This document shows positions 1 to 6,501 of a DNA stretch of 19,734 nucleotides, piece after piece. Position 1 is the stretch's first letter. The number at the start of each line of letters is the position of its first letter. The translations under genes and the position numbers were made by a program. Source of the DNA: an uncultured Eubacterium sp. (GTDB lineage Bacteria > Bacillota > Clostridia > Oscillospirales > Acutalibacteraceae); the NCBI GenBank assembly GCA_910577215.1, contig CAJTMQ010000029.1:1-19734 (forward strand), read 5' to 3'. The notes under the pieces were generated by a model. That model was not told the DNA's origin. It saw nothing but the letters and a program-made list of their open reading frames with translations, and searched no databases.

Positions 1-22
1 AAACTTTTCCATTATATACAAC

Positions 23-52
23 AAAAACCGCTGCACTAAACAGCGGTTTTTT
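23..52 (-). terminator. Rho-independent terminator after the polysaccharide-export ATPase
   Basis: An 11-bp perfect stem (AAAAACCGCTG, 23-33, with its complement at 41-51) closes a 7-nt loop. Read on the minus strand it ends in a T-run directly after the stop codon of the ATPase gene at 61. The A and T tails are symmetric, so it could also stop transcription entering on the plus strand. Confidence 0.85.
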
Positions 53-60
53 CTTTAAAT

Positions 61-1272
61 CTATCTTGAAAAATTTCTTATAATTTCTTCCAATTCTGCT
101 TTATTCAAAACAGAATTTCCGGAAGAGGAATTAGCCTGGGGACTTCTTGCTGCACTGCTTTGAACATTTGTCTGCACAGCAGTATCCTGCTGATTTCTTT
201 CACGCACCGCCTGTGCACGCTCTGCTTTTTGAGAACTGCTGTAAACATCAACAAATGATGTAACACGCGGTGAACCTGCCGTGCCGCCTGCCCTCTTCGG
301 TATGTCAATATGCATTGTTCTGGAAGGCATACTGCCTGCTGTACTTTTAACTGCAGAAGGACGGGCTTTGTTTACTGCGCTTGCAACATTTCTTCTCGGT
401 GCCGGTGTACCGACTGCACTGACTCTTGTACCATAAGAAGGGATATTTGCACCTGCCGCAATCTGCTTTTTACGCTGATCATTGTTATATACCGCAACCT
501 CTTTTGCAATATAATTCTGATCATTTTTATCACCCTTGGTAATCTTTTCATAAAGAGCCGAAACGTCCTTAACATCACCCTGAGCAATTATCTCACCGTG
601 GTTGAGAAGTATTGCCTTGTCACATATTGCTCTTACCTGCGCAATGCTGTGCGAAACAAAGATAACAGTAACGCCTTTGTCAAACATCGACTGCACTTTT
701 TTAAGGCTTTTTTCCCTGAACTTCGCATCACCGACAGAAAGTACCTCATCAAGTATAAGCACATCAGGCTCAACAGCAGTTGCGATTGAGAAACCAAGGC
801 GTGCCTTCATTCCCGATGAATAGTTTTTCAGGGGAACATTTATAAAATTCCCAAGCTCTGAAAAATCAACAATTTCTTTATATTTTTTCTCAATATACTC
901 TCTTGAATATCCGAGAATTGCCCCATACAGGAAAATATTTTCCTTGCCAGAATAGTTAGGATCAAAGCCTGCTCCGAGTTCAAGCAGAGGTGCAACAACT
1001 CCGCACTTTTCAACCTTTCCTTTTGTTGGTTTATAAACACCTACAATGGTTTTAAGAAGCGTACTTTTACCTGCACCGTTAAAGCCTAAAATTGCAAGAT
1101 GCTCGCCTTTTTTCACCTCAAAGCTGATATTTTTTAGAGCATCAAATTTTTTATATTCCAGCTTGCGGGTTAAAAGTTTTATGGCATATTCCTTAAGATT
1201 ATCTACTTTTTCTTTATTAAGGTTGAATGACATAGATACATTCTTAACCGAAATAGCAACATCTTTATCCAT
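61..1272 (-). CDS. Polysaccharide/teichoic-acid-type ABC exporter ATP-binding protein with long C-terminal tail
   Basis: This is the cytoplasmic ATPase of an ABC-2-type exporter, the TagH/KpsT/Wzt group that drives export of lipid-linked teichoic acid, capsule or O-antigen. Visible motifs are Walker A GFNGAGKST (63-71), the short signature YSSGMKARL (151-159) typical of this subgroup, Walker B VLILDE (171-176) and switch H208. The insertion before the Walker A strand (about 17-45) is also typical. The core ends near residue 245, as usual for the family. The remaining 155 residues are rich in Ser, Ala, Arg, Asn and Gln, look disordered, and finish with an acidic helix-like segment, ELEEIIRNF. 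Wzt proteins use C-terminal domains to read glycan ends, but this tail does not look like a folded carbohydrate-binding domain. The start is ATG with AAAGGA about 12 nt upstream. The permease partner is not in the window. It lies 81 bp after ilvD, with hairpins between them. The substrate cannot be told from sequence. Confidence 0.88.
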   Translation of the reverse strand: MDKDVAISVKNVSMSFNLNKEKVDNLKEYAIKLLTRKLEYKKFDALKNISFEVKKGEHLAILGFNGAGKSTLLKTIVGVYKPTKGKVEKCGVVAPLLELGAGFDPNYSGKENIFLYGAILGYSREYIEKKYKEIVDFSELGNFINVPLKNYSSGMKARLGFSIATAVEPDVLILDEVLSVGDAKFREKSLKKVQSMFDKGVTVIFVSHSIAQVRAICDKAILLNHGEIIAQGDVKDVSALYEKITKGDKNDQNYIAKEVAVYNNDQRKKQIAAGANIPSYGTRVSAVGTPAPRRNVASAVNKARPSAVKSTAGSMPSRTMHIDIPKRAGGTAGSPRVTSFVDVYSSSQKAERAQAVRERNQQDTAVQTNVQSSAARSPQANSSSGNSVLNKAELEEIIRNFSR

Positions 1273-1299
1273 TCTATTAATCGTCCTTTTATTTCACAT

Positions 1300-1356
1300 A
1301 TCTCAGCTTCGGCCTTTGAAGCTGAGATTAGTTATAAGCAGTGGAGATATTGCTTA
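1300..1356 (-). other. Two tandem stem-loops between ilvD and the ABC ATPase gene
   Basis: The 81-bp gap holds a perfect 11-bp inverted repeat (ATCTCAGCTTC at 1300-1310, complement at 1318-1328, 7-nt loop). A smaller 6-bp one (TAAGCA at 1335-1340, TGCTTA at 1351-1356) overlaps the ilvD stop codon. Neither is followed by a T-run on either strand, so this is not a canonical terminator. It could protect the 3' end of ilvD mRNA, mark a processing site or attenuate the downstream gene. Confidence 0.6.
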
Positions 1357-3015
1357 ATCTTCAAAAACAGCACCCTGTGAACCGCTTGTTACGTGCTGAG
1401 CATATCTCTTAAGGTAGCCGGTAAGTTCCTGAACAGGTGGCTGCCATTTTGCTTTTCTATCTGCAAGCACTTCATCGGAAACATTAACACGAAGCACTCT
1501 TGCAGGAATATCAATTTCTATTTCATCGCCGTCTTCAACAAGGGCAATAGTGCCGCCGACTGCAGCCTCAGGGCTTACATGACCGATTGAAGCACCTCTT
1601 GTTGCACCGCTGAAGCGTCCGTCTGTAAGAAGAGCAACAGAGTTTCCAAGACCCATACCGATAATTGCAGAGGTAGGAGAAAGCATTTCTCTCATACCGG
1701 GGCCGCCTTTCGGTCCTTCATAGCGGATAACAACAACATCACCCTCAACAACCTTACCGCCGTTGATAGCAGCAATAGCTTCTTCCTCACTATTATAACA
1801 CTTTGCAGGGCCTTTATGCTGCATCATTTCAGGTACCACAGCACCTTTTTTTACTACTGAGCCGTCTTCGGCAAGGTTGCCCCAAAGAACGGCAATACCG
1901 CCGTCTGCTGAGAACGGAGCTTCAATTTTGCGGATAATTTCGCCGTCTGCATCCGGAGCCTGTGCAATTCTGTCTGCAACGGTTCCGCTTACCGTAAGTG
2001 CATCTGTATTAATCATTCCGCCCCTTGCAAGCTCTTTCATAACACCCTGAATGCCGCCAACCTCATTAAGATCTGTAATGAAAACAGAAGAAGCAGGGTT
2101 AAGCTTGCATATCTGAGGCGTTTTTCTGCCGTAAGCATCAAGAGTTGAAAGGTCTATATCGTGACCTGCCGCATGAGCAATTGCAGTTAAATGAAGAATT
2201 GTATTTGTTGAGCAGCCGATTGCCATATCCGTGCGCATAGCGTTTTCAATAGCTTTTTCAGTGATGATATCACTTGGCTTAATATCTTCTTTAAGCAAAT
2301 CAAGAACACGCTCACCTGCCATTTTTGCAAGGCGAAGCCTTGCACTCATAACAGCCGGAATTGTACCTGAACCCGGAAGTGACATACCGATTGTTTCGGT
2401 TAAGCAGTTCATTGAATTAGCTGTGTACATACCGCTGCAGGAGCCGCAGGTCGGGCACGCGGAGAATGCACAGGATTCAAGATTTTCAAGGCTCATATTG
2501 CCGACATTGTACTTGCCTGAATATTCAAACATCTCGGAAAGACCGATACCTGTTTCTGTTTCTGTGCTTTTTCCGGGAAGCATGGGACCGCCCGAAATAA
2601 AGATACACGGAAGATTTAATCTGCAGGCAGCAAGAAGCATACCCGGAACAATTTTATCACAGTTAGGAATAAATACAATTGCATCAAGCGGATGAGCGGT
2701 AAGCATAACCTCAATAGAATCCGCAATAAGCTCACGTGAGCAAAGGCTGTATTTCATACCCTTATGGTTCATTGCAATACCGTCACAAACACCGATTGTA
2801 TTGAACTCAAACGGAACACCGCCTGCATTTCTTATGCCTGCCTTAACCTGCTCCGCAATCTTATCAAGATGCATATGACCGGGAATATAGTCGCTTTTTG
2901 AATTAACAACAGCAACAAACGGTCTTTTCATTTCGAGTTCATCAATACCGAGAGCCCGCAAGAGAGAACGATGAGCAGCCCTTGAAGGACCCACTTTAAT
3001 TAAATCTGATCTCAT
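1354..3015 (-). CDS. ilvD: Dihydroxy-acid dehydratase
   Basis: IlvD dehydrates 2,3-dihydroxy-isovalerate and 2,3-dihydroxy-3-methylvalerate to the 2-keto acids that lead to valine, leucine and isoleucine. It is a cytoplasmic Fe-S enzyme. At 553 residues it is full length for the family. Conserved blocks are visible in order: VNSKSDYIPGH near 37-47, NCDKIVPGM (118-126) with its cluster cysteine C119, the cysteine-rich block CPTCGSCSG (187-195), and a late GPKGGPGMREM block. The start is ATG with GGAG about 12 nt upstream. No other branched-chain biosynthesis gene (ilvB, ilvN, ilvC, leu) is in the window, so this is a stand-alone copy with its own promoter at 3089-3117. It may read through into the ABC ATPase gene. 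Family assignment is near certain. Confidence 0.97.
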   Translation of the reverse strand: MRSDLIKVGPSRAAHRSLLRALGIDELEMKRPFVAVVNSKSDYIPGHMHLDKIAEQVKAGIRNAGGVPFEFNTIGVCDGIAMNHKGMKYSLCSRELIADSIEVMLTAHPLDAIVFIPNCDKIVPGMLLAACRLNLPCIFISGGPMLPGKSTETETGIGLSEMFEYSGKYNVGNMSLENLESCAFSACPTCGSCSGMYTANSMNCLTETIGMSLPGSGTIPAVMSARLRLAKMAGERVLDLLKEDIKPSDIITEKAIENAMRTDMAIGCSTNTILHLTAIAHAAGHDIDLSTLDAYGRKTPQICKLNPASSVFITDLNEVGGIQGVMKELARGGMINTDALTVSGTVADRIAQAPDADGEIIRKIEAPFSADGGIAVLWGNLAEDGSVVKKGAVVPEMMQHKGPAKCYNSEEEAIAAINGGKVVEGDVVVIRYEGPKGGPGMREMLSPTSAIIGMGLGNSVALLTDGRFSGATRGASIGHVSPEAAVGGTIALVEDGDEIEIDIPARVLRVNVSDEVLADRKAKWQPPVQELTGYLKRYAQHVTSGSQGAVFED

Positions 3016-3076
3016 ATTATTACATCTCCAATTTTCTAAAAAAATAAAAATATTTCAAATCAATTTGTTTTAATGT

Positions 3077-3104
3077 ACAGAAAGGCACATTATAAGCTTT
3101 CTGT
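3077..3104. promoter_or_regulatory. Inverted repeat straddling the ilvD -10 box, candidate operator
   Basis: Perfect 8-bp arms, ACAGAAAG (3077-3084) and CTTTCTGT (3097-3104), flank a 12-bp centre that contains the TATAAT element. A dimeric regulator bound here would block polymerase. The regulator is unknown. Confidence 0.45.
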
Positions 3105-3117
3105 TATCCTATCACAA
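3089..3117 (-). promoter_or_regulatory. Sigma-A-like promoter of ilvD
   Basis: On the minus strand, TTGTGA (3112-3117) and a perfect TATAAT (3089-3094) are separated by 17 nt. A second, overlapping option is TTGATT, 17 nt, TAGGAT about 17 nt further upstream. The predicted leader is about 65 nt. A stretch at 3030-3044 (AATTTTCTAAAAAAA) weakly resembles a CodY box, with three mismatches, and is not called. Confidence 0.7.
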
Positions 3118-3209
3118 TAGCCGTATAAAATCAAGGGAAATCAAAACATTTCTAATTGTTACCTACTATATAATTTATATATTAGCAAAGCATCTGATTG
3201 CTAAAACAT

Positions 3210-3237
3210 AAAAAAGCAGGCAAAATAATCTGCCTGC
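3210..3237 (-). terminator. Terminator after the CAP-domain lipoprotein gene
   Basis: A 7-bp stem (GCAGGCA at 3216-3222, TGCCTGC at 3231-3237) has an 8-nt loop. On the minus strand it is followed by six T. It lies 18 bp past the stop codon of the CAP gene and upstream of the ilvD promoter, separating the two transcription units. Confidence 0.85.
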
Positions 3238-3255
3238 CGAATTATAAAATTTATT

Positions 3256-4056
3256 TTAGCTTACAAAAATCTGAACATAGTATTTGTAACCGTCCTGCTC
3301 ATAACAACCAACAGCTATCCCTGTATATTTTTCAGACAAAATATTACTCTTATGATCAGATGAGTTCATCCACCAACTCATCATATCTGAATTTGCGCCG
3401 TTGGTTTTACCGATATTTTCACCTGCTGCAGAATAAGAAACCCCTGTTTCTTTTATTGCAGTAAAACAGGCTGAACCGTTAGGACGGGTATGAGAAAAGC
3501 TGCTTACAATTTCTTTTGCCCTTGTGTTTGCCGCACTCTGCAAATCATTTCTGTAGGCCAGCTTGCCAAGACCGTTATTTGAACGCTCCTGATTCACAAG
3601 ACTATACACTGCCCTAACCTCGCTGTTTGATGAAGTAACATTGTAATTCGGCTTTGCAGTAGTTGGTTTTGTTGTAGTAGCTAAAGTCTGCCTTGCGGTA
3701 GTTGACTTTGTTGCGGCAGTTGTTCTTGCAGTAGTTGACTGCTTCGTTGCAGCAGACGTATTCCGATTTGTATTGTCAGCTTGTTTTGCAGTTGTTGTCG
3801 AATTTGCCGCTGAACTATCATCTGCAGAGGTTGTTGTTTCTGCCTGCTGAACTGTCGTTTCATCGGCACCCCGTGCTTGCTCGGTTTCTGCCTGTATTGT
3901 TTTCTCCGAAGCAGCAGCACTGCTTTCTGTTTCGTTTTCGGATACAGCCTGTGTATTTGTATCCGTTACAGATGTATCCTGTATATTTCTTTTGCACGCT
4001 GCCAAAGAAAGCACCAAAAGCATACTGAGTAATACTGCTGCTAATTTCTTTGCTAT
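3256..4056 (-). CDS. CAP/SCP-domain (PR-1-like) lipoprotein, probable AUA start
   Basis: This is an extracytoplasmic protein with a C-terminal CAP (SCP/PR-1, Pfam CAP) domain, about the last 120 residues. It shows VNQERSNNGLGKL, FSHTRPNG, GENIG, HKSNIL and YYVQIF in the usual order. A linker of about 110 residues rich in Thr, Ser and Ala, with repeated TTA/TTAK units, joins it to the membrane anchor. The only ATG (4021-4023) would give MLLVLSLAAC, with no basic N-region and no ribosome binding site. Reading upstream in frame adds I-AKKLAAVLLS, completing a textbook lipoprotein signal with lipobox LAAC and Cys21. AGAGGA lies 9 nt before an ATA codon (4054-4056), and no ATG, GTG, TTG or CTG exists between the lysS stop and the ATG. 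I therefore place the start at ATA; another ATA two codons upstream (4060-4062) is an alternative. It lies 21 bp after lysS and is probably co-transcribed with it. Molecular function in bacteria is unclear. Confidence 0.85.
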   Translation of the reverse strand: MAKKLAAVLLSMLLVLSLAACKRNIQDTSVTDTNTQAVSENETESSAAASEKTIQAETEQARGADETTVQQAETTTSADDSSAANSTTTAKQADNTNRNTSAATKQSTTARTTAATKSTTARQTLATTTKPTTAKPNYNVTSSNSEVRAVYSLVNQERSNNGLGKLAYRNDLQSAANTRAKEIVSSFSHTRPNGSACFTAIKETGVSYSAAGENIGKTNGANSDMMSWWMNSSDHKSNILSEKYTGIAVGCYEQDGYKYYVQIFVS

Positions 4057-4077
4057 TGTTATTTTTCCTCTTTTAGC

Positions 4078-5913
4078 TCAATTAATCGGCTTCATTGTCG
4101 GGAATAAGAGAACATCCCTGATACTGTAAGAATCAGTAAGAAGCATAACAAGCCTGTCTATTCCGATTCCCAAACCGCCTGTCGGAGGCATACCGTACTC
4201 AAGTGCAGTTACAAAATCGTGGTCAATCATATTTGCTTCATCATCACCTGCTTCACGAAGCTTCATCTGTGCTTCAAAGCGTCCCATCTGATCAACAGGG
4301 TCATTTAGCTCTGAATAAGCATTGCCGTATTCACCGCCGAGAATGAAAAGCTCAAATCTTTCGGTAAGCACAGGGCAATCGGGCTTTCTTTTCGTAAGTG
4401 GGCTGACCTCAACAGGATAATCCATAATAAAGGTTGGCTGAATAAGATTTTTCTCAACAAATTCTTCAAAGAAGGAATTAAGAATATCCCCCCATGTTGC
4501 CTTGCCCGGTGCAATTTCAATGCCCTTTTCCTTGGCAATCTCAATTGCCTTTTCATTATCGCTCATAAATTCAGCAAAATCAATTCCGCTGTACTGCTTA
4601 ACGGCATCAACCATTGTAACACGTGCAAACGGTGTTTCAAGGTCTATTTCAGTACCGTTAAAGATGATGTGAAGATTACCGTCACACACCTCATTTGCAG
4701 CATTTCTGATTAAATTTTCTGCAATATCCATCATTCCGTGATAATCAGTAAATGCCTGATAAAGCTCCATGCAGGTAAATTCGGGATTGTGCCTTACATC
4801 CATACCCTCATTTCTGAAGTTTCTGCCGATTTCATAAACCCTTTCCATGCCGCCTACAATAAGCCTTTTAAGATAAAGTTCTGTTGCAATACGGAGGTAC
4901 ATATCCATATCAAGTGTGTTGTGATGTGTTATAAACGGTCTTGCCGTAGCACCGCCTGCAATTGTGTTAAGTATAGGCGTTTCAACCTCAATAAAGCCGA
5001 GGTTATCAAGATACTTTCTGATAGAAGAAATGATCTTTGAACGCTTGATAAAGGTATCCTTAACATCAGGATTCATAATCATATCAAGATAACGCTTTCT
5101 GTATCTTGTATCCGTATCCTGCAGACCGTGGAATTTTTCAGGAAGCGGAAGAAGAGATTTAGAAAGCAGTCTTATTTCCTTTGCGTGAACGGAGATTTCG
5201 CCTGTTCTTGTTTTGAAAACAAAGCCTGTAACCTCAACAATATCACCTATATCCCATTTTTTGAATTCCTTGTATTCTTCCTCACCGATATCATTCATAC
5301 GAACATAAACCTGAATTCTGCCGTTTCTGTCCTGTACATCAATGAAGTTTGCCTTACCCATATCACGCCATGTCATAATTCTGCCGCATACGGAAACGTT
5401 CTTTTCCTCAAGTGCATCAAAGTTTTCCCTGATTTCGTCACTTTTATGAGTCTGCTTTGCAACAGTAATTTCAAACGGGTCATTGCCCTGCTGCTGTAAA
5501 GTTCTGAGCTTGTCAATTCGGATTTGCTTCTGCTCATTTTCGGAAAGTACAACCTCTGCAACAGCCATAGGTGCTGCATTTGCATTGTTTCCGATTAATT
5601 CTATATTCTTCAAAGCCTCTTCTTCGGTTTCTGCAGTTCCTGAGCAGGCAACCGCACCTGTCTGAAGAAAAAGGGTATATTTAACCTTATCGCCGTCTGC
5701 CTCAACAAGGAATTTAGGATTTGTTTTTTCCTCATCACCTGCAAGTGCATTCTGCACCTTCATTCTGCTGTTTTTCTTAACAGCCTTTACACCTCGCTTG
5801 CAGTCATCCTCCTTTTCAAAAACAGGAGAAACGGCAACTGCCTTATCATCTATCTTTAATTCAAATGTGAAAGTACTGTCAGCATTTTTGCTGATTTCAA
5901 ACTTTCCTGCCAT
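4078..5913 (-). CDS. lysS: Lysyl-tRNA synthetase (class II) with N-terminal DUF1508/YegP-like domain
   Basis: It charges tRNA-Lys with lysine in the cytoplasm. Residues from about 120 to 611 form a complete class II LysRS. The OB-fold anticodon-binding domain is at about 170-255 (VSVCGRIMTWRDMGKANFID), motif 2 has RNFRNEGMDVRHNPEFT (364-380), and motif 3 has GLGIGIDRLVMLL (580-592). That part alone matches the usual length of about 490-500 residues. The first 115 residues are extra. They contain two repeats resembling DUF1508: KFEISKN...CKRGVKAVKKN (4-48) and KFLVEAD...EEALKNIELIGNN (67-110). The start is ATG with AAAGAGG just upstream. No ribosome binding site precedes the internal Met116, so the extension should be translated as part of LysRS. 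It lies 12 bp after greA, the common greA-lysS arrangement. Confidence 0.96.
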   Translation of the reverse strand: MAGKFEISKNADSTFTFELKIDDKAVAVSPVFEKEDDCKRGVKAVKKNSRMKVQNALAGDEEKTNPKFLVEADGDKVKYTLFLQTGAVACSGTAETEEEALKNIELIGNNANAAPMAVAEVVLSENEQKQIRIDKLRTLQQQGNDPFEITVAKQTHKSDEIRENFDALEEKNVSVCGRIMTWRDMGKANFIDVQDRNGRIQVYVRMNDIGEEEYKEFKKWDIGDIVEVTGFVFKTRTGEISVHAKEIRLLSKSLLPLPEKFHGLQDTDTRYRKRYLDMIMNPDVKDTFIKRSKIISSIRKYLDNLGFIEVETPILNTIAGGATARPFITHHNTLDMDMYLRIATELYLKRLIVGGMERVYEIGRNFRNEGMDVRHNPEFTCMELYQAFTDYHGMMDIAENLIRNAANEVCDGNLHIIFNGTEIDLETPFARVTMVDAVKQYSGIDFAEFMSDNEKAIEIAKEKGIEIAPGKATWGDILNSFFEEFVEKNLIQPTFIMDYPVEVSPLTKRKPDCPVLTERFELFILGGEYGNAYSELNDPVDQMGRFEAQMKLREAGDDEANMIDHDFVTALEYGMPPTGGLGIGIDRLVMLLTDSYSIRDVLLFPTMKPIN

Positions 5914-5925
5914 ATAACTACCTCT

Positions 5926-6393
5926 TTATTCCAATCCTAAAATTTCATACTCAAGATTTCCAATTGGTGCTTCAACAACAACTGTTTCACCGATTTTAGC
6001 ACCCATCAACGCTTTGCCTACAGGGCTTTCATCTGAAATCTTGCCGCTTGCAGGATCACTCTGAGAAAAGCCAACAATTTCAAAGGTTGCTTCAAAGCCG
6101 TCTGAAAGTCTTTTAACAATAACCTTTGAGCCCATTGAAACGGAATCGTTATCTGAAACATCAATAATTTCTGCATGATCAAGCTGATATTCAAGCTCAT
6201 TGATACGGGCCTCAATTTTAGCCTGCTCTGATTTTGCTTCATCATATTCACTGTTTTCGGAAAGGTCACCGTATGAACGTGCAACCTTAAGTTTTTCTGC
6301 TATATCAATACGGCCCTCGGTTTTGAGTGCTTCAAGTTCTTTTTCAAGCTCTGCCTTGCCGGCTGCGGTCATTTTAAACGTTTTTGCTGCCAT
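5926..6393 (-). CDS. greA: Transcription elongation factor GreA
   Basis: GreA enters the RNA polymerase secondary channel and stimulates cleavage of the nascent RNA in backtracked complexes. The 155-residue length is typical. The N-terminal antiparallel coiled coil (about 9-78) carries the tip motif GDLSENSEYDEAK with its acidic catalytic pair, and the C-terminal half is the FKBP-like domain with SPVGKALMGAKIGE. The start is ATG with AAAGGAG 8 nt upstream. It is the first gene of a greA-lysS-CAP operon driven by a near-consensus promoter, which fits a housekeeping role. Confidence 0.97.
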   Translation of the reverse strand: MAAKTFKMTAAGKAELEKELEALKTEGRIDIAEKLKVARSYGDLSENSEYDEAKSEQAKIEARINELEYQLDHAEIIDVSDNDSVSMGSKVIVKRLSDGFEATFEIVGFSQSDPASGKISDESPVGKALMGAKIGETVVVEAPIGNLEYEILGLE

Positions 6394-6427
6394 GTCAATT
6401 GCTCCTTTATCTATAATTAATCACTTT

Positions 6428-6456
6428 ATTATATATTATAAGATATGTTAAGTCAA
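6428..6456 (-). promoter_or_regulatory. Sigma-A promoter of the greA-lysS operon
   Basis: TTGACT (6451-6456), 17 nt, TATAAT (6428-6433) on the minus strand is near consensus and the strongest promoter of the window by eye. The leader is about 28 nt and contains the greA ribosome binding site. Confidence 0.85.
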
Positions 6457-6471
6457 GTATAAAAGAAACGC

Positions 6472-6498
6472 AAAAAGCAGGTTTAAAACCTGCTTTTT
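6472..6498 (-). terminator. Terminator after the beta-propeller gene
   Basis: A GCAGGTTT/AAACCTGC hairpin is flanked by five A and five T, so it can act in both directions. It ends the sigma/beta-propeller operon 3 bp beyond the stop codon, just upstream of the greA promoter. Confidence 0.88.
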
Positions 6499-6501
6499 CT
6501 G

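Noticed and set aside
310..789. Plus-strand open frame of 159 codons antisense to the export ATPase gene
   Set aside because: The Cys/Arg-rich composition is that of a mirror frame; the minus-strand frame carries all ABC motifs.
3030..3044. Possible CodY box before ilvD
   Set aside because: Three mismatches to the consensus in an AT-rich leader; too weak to call.
3683..3760. Tandem repeat or CRISPR-like pattern in the CAP gene linker
   Set aside because: The recurring GTAGTTG-like units encode Thr/Ala-rich linker repeats in frame and are imperfect and short; there are no spacers.
3681..3920. Gln/Leu/Arg-rich minus-strand frame inside the CAP lipoprotein gene
   Set aside because: It is an out-of-frame reading of the Thr/Ala repeat linker, and the composition is an artefact of the repeated codons.
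5560..5620. Separate gene for the DUF1508-like domain upstream of a normal lysS
   Set aside because: The frame is continuous, no stop or frameshift separates the parts, and no ribosome binding site precedes the internal Met.
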